45,929 bases of DNA, taken from NCBI GenBank assembly GCA_007132995.1, contig SLNP01000064.1:1-45929 (forward strand). Direction: 5' to 3'. Positions 8,228-15,602 of this stretch are shown in pieces. The notes beneath the pieces are model-generated. The model saw only the letters and a list, made by a program, of their open reading frames with translations, was not told the DNA's origin and searched no databases. The position numbers and the translations under genes were made by a program. Each line of letters begins with the position of its first letter. Position 1 is the stretch's first letter. The DNA is from Bacteroidales bacterium. GTDB lineage: Bacteria; Bacteroidota; Bacteroidia; Bacteroidales; VadinHA17.

Positions 8228-8800
8228 TTATGTCGCCTGCCTCCCTCTCAGCCAGTTCGACATGATGGTTATTCCATGGGGTGTCATTATAGATTCGGGG
8301 TGAAACTGTACACCGTGTATATCGAGGCTACGGTGTCTGATGGCCATTATCCTGCTGCCATACATGGCGGTGATAACCAACTGCTGCGGGAATTCCTCGC
8401 CCGACAGCACCCATGAGTGGTATAGTCCCGCCTCGAACCTGTCGCCCAGTGTCTGGAACAGGTAGTCGCTGCCGGTGATATTCACGCTGACCTGCCGTCC
8501 ATGCTTCACCTCATCCATATTAACCAGTCGGGCTCCGAAGTGAAGACCTATGGCCTGCAGCCCGAGGCATACACCCAGAATACTCTTCTGCGGCCACTGC
8601 TGAAGTATCTTCTGCATGGCGGGAAACTCTTCGGGAAGGCCGGGGCCGGGCGAGAAGCATATCTTGTCATACTCTCCTGGCAACTGATAATCCAGATCAT
8701 CGCCTCTGACCACATCGGTGACCGGAGCACCGGCCTCCTGTGCCAGCTGTACCAGATTCCATGTGAAGGAATCGTTATTGTCTACTATCAGCAGCTTCAT
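8228..8800 (-). CDS. pabA: Aminodeoxychorismate/anthranilate synthase component II (glutamine amidotransferase)
   Basis: The 190-residue protein is a class I glutamine amidotransferase that supplies ammonia to a chorismate-utilising partner. The start MKLLIVDNNDSFTWNL (ATG 8800) is the family N terminus; upstream in-frame codons add nothing conserved. The nucleophile Cys lies in GVCLGLQAIG and the catalytic His/Glu in FHPES. It is divergent from pabB with only 40 bp between starts, so it most likely serves PabB in p-aminobenzoate and folate synthesis. No tryptophan genes are nearby, but a dual TrpG role is possible. Confidence 0.9.
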   Translation of the reverse strand: MKLLIVDNNDSFTWNLVQLAQEAGAPVTDVVRGDDLDYQLPGEYDKICFSPGPGLPEEFPAMQKILQQWPQKSILGVCLGLQAIGLHFGARLVNMDEVKHGRQVSVNITGSDYLFQTLGDRFEAGLYHSWVLSGEEFPQQLVITAMYGSRIMAIRHRSLDIHGVQFHPESIMTPHGITIMSNWLRGRQAT

Positions 8801-8809
8801 CGAAGTTTC

Positions 8810-8817
8810 TATATTTG
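8810..8817 (+). promoter_or_regulatory. -7 promoter element of pabB
   Basis: TATATTTG matches TAnnTTTG and lies 23 bp upstream of the pabB ATG, inside the 40-bp gap between the divergent pab genes. No -33 box is seen at standard spacing; upstream sequence is already pabA coding DNA. Confidence 0.55.
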
Positions 8818-8840
8818 CCAAAGAAACATAATTCCGCCCT

Positions 8841-9884
8841 ATGCTGGAACTCCCTTATGAAAAAATGGATCTTATGGATGAACTGGGGAACCAGGGGCTC
8901 CCGTTCCTTTTTGTTATCAATTTTGATGGTAGCGAGGTCTGTGTATGGCGTGAGGAGGAGGTTCCTCCATATATCCGCTTTTCGGTTCCGTTGAAACGGC
9001 AGAGCGATGATGAGCCGGCAGAAGGTACTTTTCCAGGAGGTGACGCCGGCGGTAATGGCGGAAGGGCTGGCAGGGCGACCATGGCCACCACCCCGTCAGA
9101 GGACGATTTTGTCATTGTGAAACCGTCGTTTAAGGCTTATAGCGACGCTTTTAACAGGGTGATGCACCATCTGCAGAGGGGCGATACCTACCTGATTAAT
9201 CTTACCATGCCCACTCTGCTTGACTCATCACTGACACCTGAGCAGATATATATGCTCAGTAGCGCTCCGTACCGCTTTTTGTGGCGGGACCGTTTCGTCT
9301 GTTTTTCGCCCGAAATATTTGTTCGTATAGATGATGGTGTTATCTCCTCCTACCCCATGAAGGGTACCATCGATGCATCGGTGCCCAATGCCCGTGAAAC
9401 AATTCTGGCCGACAGGAAGGAGTTTGCAGAGCACAACACCATTGTTGACCTTATTCGCAACGACCTTAGCATGGTAGCCGAAGAGGTGAGGGTGAAAAGG
9501 TACCGCTATATAGATGAGGTGGTAAGCCGGCAGAGAACCCTGTTGCAGGTTAGTTCGGAGATTAACGGCCGGTTGCCGGCCGGCACGGAGAGGAGCATAG
9601 GCACCATTATGTCACGGCTGCTGCCGGCAGGGTCAGTAACCGGAGCCCCGAAAAAAAAGACTGTAGCGATATTGAAGAGTGTCGAGGGGTATGACCGTGG
9701 GTTCTACACCGGTGTATTCGGCTATTTTGACGGTCGGAGGCTCGATAGCGGGGTTATGATACGCTTTATAGAGAGCCGTGGGGGGCGACTCTGCTATAAA
9801 AGCGGAGGTGGAATTACCGCTATGAGCAATCTGAAGGATGAATATGATGAGTTGATCAAAAAGATCTATCTTCCATTTTTGTGA
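8841..9884 (+). CDS. pabB: Aminodeoxychorismate synthase component I (chorismate-binding enzyme)
   Basis: The 347-residue protein converts chorismate plus ammonia to 4-amino-4-deoxychorismate. Residues about 95-345 form the chorismate-binding domain: MKGTIDAS carries the Lys that separates PabB from anthranilate synthase, followed by DLIRNDLSMVA, SGSVTGAP-like PAGSVTGAPKKKT, the EGYDRGFYTGVFGY segment and the C-terminal SGGGITAMS. The N-terminal subdomain is short and joined by a low-complexity Gly/Ala-rich linker (about residues 56-90), which is unusual. Partner PabA is divergent. A lyase (PabC) gene is not adjacent. Confidence 0.9.
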   Translation: MLELPYEKMDLMDELGNQGLPFLFVINFDGSEVCVWREEEVPPYIRFSVPLKRQSDDEPAEGTFPGGDAGGNGGRAGRATMATTPSEDDFVIVKPSFKAYSDAFNRVMHHLQRGDTYLINLTMPTLLDSSLTPEQIYMLSSAPYRFLWRDRFVCFSPEIFVRIDDGVISSYPMKGTIDASVPNARETILADRKEFAEHNTIVDLIRNDLSMVAEEVRVKRYRYIDEVVSRQRTLLQVSSEINGRLPAGTERSIGTIMSRLLPAGSVTGAPKKKTVAILKSVEGYDRGFYTGVFGYFDGRRLDSGVMIRFIESRGGRLCYKSGGGITAMSNLKDEYDELIKKIYLPFL

Positions 9885-10051
9885 GTAGTCTGTGGCAGCA
9901 GACCGGAAGAGGATGATGGGTCCCATATTGCCATATGAAGGGCGTTTGAACCCTATATACGAGATGCCTGTCGACCGGTCGTGGCAAAAATAAATTTGCA
10001 TATCCCGATTTTTTCTGTATTATTTGGCCAGTATTAACCAAAAATGTTGTT

Positions 10052-10492
10052 ATGATAAGCACCAGAGTTTTTACCGAAAAGGAGAAACTAGGCGAAGAGG
10101 AGAAGAGTGAAATTATTGATTTTTTATTTGACCATCTTGACGAGTATGGCGATGCAAGGGAAGATATTGCCCGTTGTGTCGGGTTCGCGCTGAAGGAGTT
10201 TCCATCTTTCGGCGGATTTGTTGTTGTCTCGTATCATGAAGATAAAATTTCCGGGGTTGTAGTTGTTAACCGCACCGGTATGACCGGCTATATCCCCGAT
10301 AATATTCTTGTCTATATTGCAACCCACAGAGAGTTAAGGGGCAAGGGAATAGGCAAACAGCTTATGAAGGAGACCCTCGATATGGCCGAGGGCGATGTTA
10401 AACTGCATGTTGAACCTGATAACCCTGCAAGGTATCTCTACGAGAAGATCGGCTTTACCAGCAAGTATCTTGAAATGAGATATAAAAAATAG
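10052..10492 (+). CDS. GNAT-family N-acetyltransferase
   Basis: The 146-residue protein has the acetyl-CoA-binding core of the GNAT fold: strand IPDNILVYIATH, then the pyrophosphate-binding loop RELRGKGIGKQL (residues about 93-104) and the C-terminal NPARYLYEKIGF segment (motif B). The acceptor substrate cannot be inferred. A possible promoter (TTTG at 9995-9998, then TATTATTTG near 10018-10026) precedes it, with one extra base relative to the -7 consensus. Confidence 0.85.
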   Translation: MISTRVFTEKEKLGEEEKSEIIDFLFDHLDEYGDAREDIARCVGFALKEFPSFGGFVVVSYHEDKISGVVVVNRTGMTGYIPDNILVYIATHRELRGKGIGKQLMKETLDMAEGDVKLHVEPDNPARYLYEKIGFTSKYLEMRYKK

Positions 10493-10514
10493 GAGGTGTA
10501 GTCTGCACCATACG

Positions 10515-10544
10515 CCGGGCCTTTAGTTTGTGGGTTTGGCCCGG
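10515..10544. terminator. Hairpin between GNAT gene and symporter operon
   Basis: CCGGGCC (10515-10521) pairs perfectly with GGCCCGG (10538-10544) around a 16-nt loop. There is no clear T-run, so this may be a weak or factor-dependent terminator, or a leader structure of the symporter operon starting at 10569. Confidence 0.4.
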
Positions 10545-10568
10545 GAAGCTATGGCTGTATGACCCGTT

Positions 10569-11993
10569 ATGCATTTAATAGATATAATCATTTTCATCAC
10601 CTACTTTTCGGCTATGCTGAGTGTGGGTGTATACTTCTTTTACCGTAACAAGAGTCAGGAAGATTACTACATTGGCGGCCGCTCAATGGGCAGCTGGCAT
10701 GTCGGACTCTCTGTAGTTGCTACCGATGTAGGAGGGGGCTTCTCAATAGGCCTGGGCGGACTGGGGTTCCTGATGGGTATTGCCGGATCATGGATGCTCT
10801 TTACAGGACTGATAGGCGCGTGGCTAAGCGCGGTAGTGCTGATACCTCTCATTACCCGGCTGTCAGACAAACATAAGTTTTTCACACTGCCACAAATATT
10901 TGGCCACTACTACGGGCCCCGTGTTGCCCTTATGGCCGGGGTGATATCGGCGGTCGGATATCTCGGATTTACCAGCTCACAGCTTCTGGCAGGGGCCAAG
11001 CTGGCATCGGCCACTTTTCCTGAAATAGACCTTATTACGGCGCTGATTATCATGGGCGTGATAGCGGTGGTATATACCGGTATCGGTGGGTTGAAGGCGG
11101 TAATATATACCGATACGGTTCAGTGGATAATCATTATTTCCGGGCTTACGGTTGTAGGTATTCCGGTGGCGTATTTCGCGGTAGGCGGTATCGACGCGAT
11201 AAGGGAGTCGCTGGGTAGTGAGTTTCTCTCTCTGGGTAATGTGAGGTGGCAGCAGCTTGTTAACTGGGCGGTTACGATTATTCCTATCTGGTTTGTCGGC
11301 ATGACCCTATATCAGCGCATGTTCGCCTCCCGAAGCGTTAAATCGGCTAAAAAGGCCTGGTTTATAGCAGGTTTCTTCGAATGGCCAATAATGGCATTTA
11401 TGGGGGCCATACTGGGTCTGCTGGCAAGGGTCGCATTCGAGCAGGGTATGTTTGCTCATCTGGGCTACCATGCCGGTGGCGAGATGGATGCCGAAATGGG
11501 ACTGCCGGTACTGCTTAACACAGTTCTTCCGGCCGGATTTATGGGGCTGATGCTTGCCGCATACTTCTCGGCGATACTCTCAACGGCAGATAGTTGCCTG
11601 ATGGCAGCTTCAGGGAATATACAGACCGATATGCTCGATAAGCTTTTCCGTGTAAGCGGTAGGGGAAGGGCAAGGCTAAAGGTCTCTCAACTGCTTACAC
11701 TGATTCTCGGAACACTGGCAATACTGCTGGCCTCATACATGGCCAATGTGCTCGACCTGATGCTCTACTCATATGCCTTTATGGTGTCGGGACTTTTTAT
11801 TCCTGTTGTGGCTGCCCTTTACGGCAAACGACCCGACCCTGTGGCGGCTCTTACTGCCATGATAACCGGAGGTTCGGTAACAATTATTCTTGTTGTACTG
11901 GATCTCAGACTACCCTTTGATCTCGATGAGAATATCTTTGGAATAGCATCTGCCGCGGTTCTATATTGGGGTATAAGGTTTATAAGAAGATAG
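10569..11993 (+). CDS. Sodium:solute symporter (SSS family)
   Basis: The 474-residue integral membrane protein has about 12-13 hydrophobic segments and SSS hallmarks: the early GGRSMG-x-W sequence, VGGGFSIGLGGLGF near residues 55-70, the TGIGGLKAVIYTDTVQW segment, and the AAYFSAILSTADSCLMAASG motif (about 335-355) that carries sodium-site residues. It would import a solute with Na+. It is the first gene of an operon and is followed after one base by the M20 amidohydrolase, which suggests a substrate such as an N-acyl amino acid, peptide or amino acid (inference). Confidence 0.9.
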   Translation: MHLIDIIIFITYFSAMLSVGVYFFYRNKSQEDYYIGGRSMGSWHVGLSVVATDVGGGFSIGLGGLGFLMGIAGSWMLFTGLIGAWLSAVVLIPLITRLSDKHKFFTLPQIFGHYYGPRVALMAGVISAVGYLGFTSSQLLAGAKLASATFPEIDLITALIIMGVIAVVYTGIGGLKAVIYTDTVQWIIIISGLTVVGIPVAYFAVGGIDAIRESLGSEFLSLGNVRWQQLVNWAVTIIPIWFVGMTLYQRMFASRSVKSAKKAWFIAGFFEWPIMAFMGAILGLLARVAFEQGMFAHLGYHAGGEMDAEMGLPVLLNTVLPAGFMGLMLAAYFSAILSTADSCLMAASGNIQTDMLDKLFRVSGRGRARLKVSQLLTLILGTLAILLASYMANVLDLMLYSYAFMVSGLFIPVVAALYGKRPDPVAALTAMITGGSVTIILVVLDLRLPFDLDENIFGIASAAVLYWGIRFIRR

Positions 11994-11994
11994 A

Positions 11995-13122
11995 ATGGAT
12001 ATCAAAGAGATTACAGATCTGCGACGAAGGTTGCATCGCGAACCCGAGGTGTCGAACAGTGAGCATGACACTGCGGCCTATATAACCTCTTTTATGGAGA
12101 GGTTCAACCCATCACTTGTTCTCGAAATAGCCTCTACCGGGCGCGCTTTTGTCTTCGAGGGCGATGCTCCGGGCCCTACGGTGATGTTCAGGGCAGAGCT
12201 TGATGCTCTCCCGATAAGTGAGGAGACAGGGCTGGAGTACAGCTCTTCAAGAGAGGGTGTTATGCATGCATGTGGTCATGACGGCCATATGTCTATACTG
12301 GTTGGCCTGGCCTCACTTATTGCCGCCGACAGGCCCAAAAAGGGCAGGGTGGTGCTGCTGTTTCAGCCTGCCGAAGAGGTTGAGCAGGGAGCCCGTGATG
12401 TGGTGAACGACCCTGCCTTCAAAACTATAGAGCCGGACTTCATCTTTGCACTGCACAACATGCCGGGATATAAAAGGGGCGAGGCCCTGCTGAGACATGA
12501 CACTTTTGCCGCCGCCTCAAGGGCTCTTGTCGTTAAACTGCGGGGAAGAACATCTCATGCCGGTGAGCCTGAAAAGGGTATATCTCCGGCTTTGGCTGTG
12601 GCCCGGATAGTTCAGGGCACCGCCGAAATGATGCGAGATGAAGGGCTCTTTGAAGATGTTGCATTCCTCACAGTTGTTTACATAAAAGTGGGGGAGCCCT
12701 CTGCAGGAACCACTCCCGGATACGGTGAGATGATGATGACCCTGCGCTCTTATCTTGACAGCGACATGGAACGCCTTACAGAGAGAACCGAAAGGCTGGT
12801 GCGAACCATAGCCGATGATGAAAATCTTCAGGCAATCATGTCGTGGGAGGAGATATTCCCTGCGGTGGTCAACAGCCGCGAGGCTGTTGATATCGCAGAA
12901 AAGGCGGCCACAGATGCCGGTATTGCTGTTCGCCACCTGGAGGCTCCCAACAGATGGTCTGAAGATTTTGCATACTTCACAGCGAAGTACAAGGGTGCTA
13001 TCTTTGGTCTTGGTGCCGGCGAAGCACACCCGCCACTCCATGATCCGAAGTATGATTTCCCTGATGAGCTTATTGAGCCGGGAGCAGAGATTTTTTACAA
13101 TATATATAAGAGCCTCCTCTGA
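11995..13122 (+). CDS. M20-family metallo-amidohydrolase (aminoacylase/hippurate hydrolase type)
   Basis: The 375-residue protein resembles N-acyl-L-amino acid amidohydrolases, which hydrolyse the amide bond of N-acylated amino acids. The metal centre is visible: MHACGHDGHMS at residues about 90-100 (Cys93, His95 ligands), FQPAEE near 124 with the catalytic Glu, and a downstream His in FALHNMPG. A dimerisation domain insert begins near residue 170. There is no signal peptide, so it acts in the cytoplasm on imported substrate. The start ATG follows the symporter stop by one base. Substrate (acyl amino acid or dipeptide) is not determined. Confidence 0.88.
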   Translation: MDIKEITDLRRRLHREPEVSNSEHDTAAYITSFMERFNPSLVLEIASTGRAFVFEGDAPGPTVMFRAELDALPISEETGLEYSSSREGVMHACGHDGHMSILVGLASLIAADRPKKGRVVLLFQPAEEVEQGARDVVNDPAFKTIEPDFIFALHNMPGYKRGEALLRHDTFAAASRALVVKLRGRTSHAGEPEKGISPALAVARIVQGTAEMMRDEGLFEDVAFLTVVYIKVGEPSAGTTPGYGEMMMTLRSYLDSDMERLTERTERLVRTIADDENLQAIMSWEEIFPAVVNSREAVDIAEKAATDAGIAVRHLEAPNRWSEDFAYFTAKYKGAIFGLGAGEAHPPLHDPKYDFPDELIEPGAEIFYNIYKSLL

Positions 13123-13160
13123 TGAATCATTGGCCGGAGAGCGGATGAAGAGAGAATAAT

Positions 13161-14312
13161 ATGACAGAGAGTTCAATGATAACACTGAAAGAGAGTTCGG
13201 TAATTAATAACATCAATTTCCTGAAAAAGAGGCTGGGAAAGAGGGTTATACTCTCTGCTGTGGTTAAGGCCAACGCCTACGGGCATGGTATTGAGCAGAT
13301 GGTGCCAATGCTTCAGAGAAGCGGGGTTAATCACTTTTCGGTGTTCAGCTATTGTGAAGCCCTGCGGGTAGAGGCCTCTCTTATGGAACCGGCCACCATT
13401 ATGATAATGGGATATATAGACCCCAACGAGGTGGTTGATGCCGTTGAGAGGGGGTTTGAGTTTTTTGTTTTCAACATAGTGAGACTTAATGCTGCACTGG
13501 ATGCGGCTCTGCATCTTTCAAAACCAGCCAGGATACACCTTGAGGCCGAAACCGGAATGAACAGGTCGGGCCTCGATCTTGAAGAGTTGAAATGCGCAAT
13601 AGAGACTATTAATGGTAATGCCGACTCTTTTGTGGTGGCCGGGTTCTGCACCCACCTTGCAGGGGCTGAGAGCGTTTCCAACTACCTTCGTATTCGCAAA
13701 CAGATGAAGAAATTCAACCGCTATCTGACCCTTCTGAAGGAGAGCGGTATTGTACCTGAACTGAGGCATGTTGCCAACTCTGCCGCCTCGTTCGTATATC
13801 CTAAAACAAGGCTCGATCTTGTAAGGGTGGGAATTATGATTTACGGATTCTGGTCCAGTACAGAGGTTTTTATACAGTATGTCGGAAACCGGGTCAACAA
13901 GCGAGATCCTCTAAAGAGAATATTGGGCTGGCAAAGCAGGGTGATGTCGGTTAAAGAGATAAAAACGGGCGAATATGTAGGCTACGGTATCTCGTTCTTT
14001 GCACAGACCGAGATGCGCATGGCGCTGATACCTGTTGGCTACTCCGATGGCTATAACCGATCATTGAGCAACAAGGGGCGTGTGCTTGTCAGAGGCCACC
14101 TCTGTAGTGTTATAGGTTTGGTTAACATGAATATGTTGATGGTCGATATTACTGAGGTGCCTGATGCCGTTCCCGGCGATCAGGTGGTTATAATAGGCGA
14201 ACAGGGAGAGTATGAGATATTGGTAAGTGCCTTTAGTGATATTAGTAACAAGCTTAATTATGAGGTGCTTACACAGCTAAATGAGAGTATTCAACGAAAA
14301 ATAATTACTTGA
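13161..14312 (+). CDS. Alanine racemase family, PLP-dependent
   Basis: The 383-residue protein has the alanine racemase fold: the PLP Lys36 lies in AVVKANAYGHG, the barrel carries ETGMNRSG and RVGIMIYG, and the catalytic Tyr is in VGYGISFFA ahead of IPVGYSDGY in the C-terminal beta domain. The usual Cys-containing 'CMDxxMVD' segment reads NMNMLMVD here. Essential cell-wall Alr in this phylum is often fused to a MurF-like domain, so this stand-alone copy inside a transport/amidohydrolase operon may be catabolic or act on other amino acids. It lies 38 bp after the M20 gene. An internal ATG at residue 6 is an alternative start. Confidence 0.87.
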   Translation: MTESSMITLKESSVINNINFLKKRLGKRVILSAVVKANAYGHGIEQMVPMLQRSGVNHFSVFSYCEALRVEASLMEPATIMIMGYIDPNEVVDAVERGFEFFVFNIVRLNAALDAALHLSKPARIHLEAETGMNRSGLDLEELKCAIETINGNADSFVVAGFCTHLAGAESVSNYLRIRKQMKKFNRYLTLLKESGIVPELRHVANSAASFVYPKTRLDLVRVGIMIYGFWSSTEVFIQYVGNRVNKRDPLKRILGWQSRVMSVKEIKTGEYVGYGISFFAQTEMRMALIPVGYSDGYNRSLSNKGRVLVRGHLCSVIGLVNMNMLMVDITEVPDAVPGDQVVIIGEQGEYEILVSAFSDISNKLNYEVLTQLNESIQRKIIT

Positions 14313-14317
14313 CAGCT

Positions 14318-15388
14318 ATGGCTTTTATTGTATTAAACCGGGATAAACTGAGAGATAACTTCGAGAAGCTGGACCGGCAGTTCGAGGAGCGCGGTATTAA
14401 ATGGTCTGTAGTTACCAAACTGCTGTGCGGAAACAGGGACTTTCTTACCGAGGTGCTCAATCTGGGGCTCACACAGGTGTGCGATTCGCGGGTATCAAAC
14501 CTTAAGATGGTTAAGTCTATTAACCCCGATTGTGAAACCATCTATATCAAACCCCCGGCCAAAAGGGCTGTGAAGGGCGTAGTTAAATATGCCGATATAA
14601 GCATGAACACCGAGATAGAGACCATACGCCTGCTCTCTGCAGAGGCAAAAAGGCAGGGTAAGGCACATAAGATCTTTATTATGATTGAGCTGGGGGAACT
14701 CAGGGAGGGCGTTGTTGGTGACGCTTTTATCTCATTCTACGAGAGTGTTTTCGAGCTGGATAACATCGAGGTGGTAGGTATCGGGACAAACCTCTCCTGC
14801 CTTTATGGTGTACTGCCCAATCAGGACAAGCTGATTCAGCTGAGTCTCTACGAGCAGCTTGTGGAGGCAAAGTTCGGAAAGCATATTCCGTATGTCTCCG
14901 GTGGCTCTTCAGTAACCATACCGCTCATGTTCCAGAATATTCTGCCGAAGGGTGTTAATCACTTCAGGGTAGGGGAGTCTCTCTACCTCGGTACCGACCT
15001 CTACAATGACCAGCCCCTTGAGAATATGCATACAGATGTATTTACCCTCTACGCACAGATAATAGAGCTCCTGGAGAAGCCGGCGGTGCCGTCTGGCGAT
15101 ATGGGTACCAATGTTGAGGGGAGCAGCTACAGCTTTGATGAGAAACTGATAGGCGAGACAACATTCCGGGCTATTATTGATATTGGCCTGCTCGATGTTG
15201 AAGAGACCCACCTTGAACCCGCTGACGAGACAATAAGCCTTGTCGGAGCCAGCTCAGATATGCTTGTAATGGACCTTGGCAAGAACAAGAAGGGATACCG
15301 TGTGGGCGACCTTATTGAGTTTAAGATGGACTACATGGGCACACTGAGGGTTATCAACTCCAGGTATATTGATAAGAAAATAGTGTAA
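14318..15388 (+). CDS. Alanine/ornithine-racemase-like PLP enzyme (YhfX/OrR type)
   Basis: The 356-residue protein has an alanine-racemase N-terminal barrel with a PLP Lys at residue 34 in VVTKLLCGN. Its sequence pattern (CDSRVSNLKMVK; YVSGGSSVTIPL; HFRVGESLYLG) matches the alanine/ornithine racemase family rather than classical Alr. It is clearly different from the racemase gene just upstream. ATG 14318, 5 bp after that gene's stop, is chosen; a TTG at 14309 would overlap it. Two distinct racemases in one operon suggest use of more than one D- or L-amino acid (inference). Confidence 0.82.
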   Translation: MAFIVLNRDKLRDNFEKLDRQFEERGIKWSVVTKLLCGNRDFLTEVLNLGLTQVCDSRVSNLKMVKSINPDCETIYIKPPAKRAVKGVVKYADISMNTEIETIRLLSAEAKRQGKAHKIFIMIELGELREGVVGDAFISFYESVFELDNIEVVGIGTNLSCLYGVLPNQDKLIQLSLYEQLVEAKFGKHIPYVSGGSSVTIPLMFQNILPKGVNHFRVGESLYLGTDLYNDQPLENMHTDVFTLYAQIIELLEKPAVPSGDMGTNVEGSSYSFDEKLIGETTFRAIIDIGLLDVEETHLEPADETISLVGASSDMLVMDLGKNKKGYRVGDLIEFKMDYMGTLRVINSRYIDKKIV

Positions 15389-15530
15389 ACCTGTTGCTGC
15401 CGCTTCGGTAAATCAGGGCTTCCGACTGTCGCTTTTTATCCCCCGGCAGGCACCTGATACGGCCGCCCGATATGACTGTTATGAAACCGGTTGTGTCGGG
15501 TGCCATACTATGATCCTGTAGGGTCAGTGA

Positions 15531-15560
15531 TTGCTTTTTTGCGCCGGTTTACTACCTTTA
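15531..15560 (+). promoter_or_regulatory. Promoter of the Tricorn-like protease gene
   Basis: TTG at 15531-15533, 19 nt, then TACCTTTA at 15553-15560, which differs from TAnnTTTG only at the last base. The start ATG follows 42 bp downstream. Confidence 0.5.
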
Positions 15561-15602
15561 TGCTTTCACACCTTTTTCAGATAAACATAAAAGCATTTGA
15601 TC

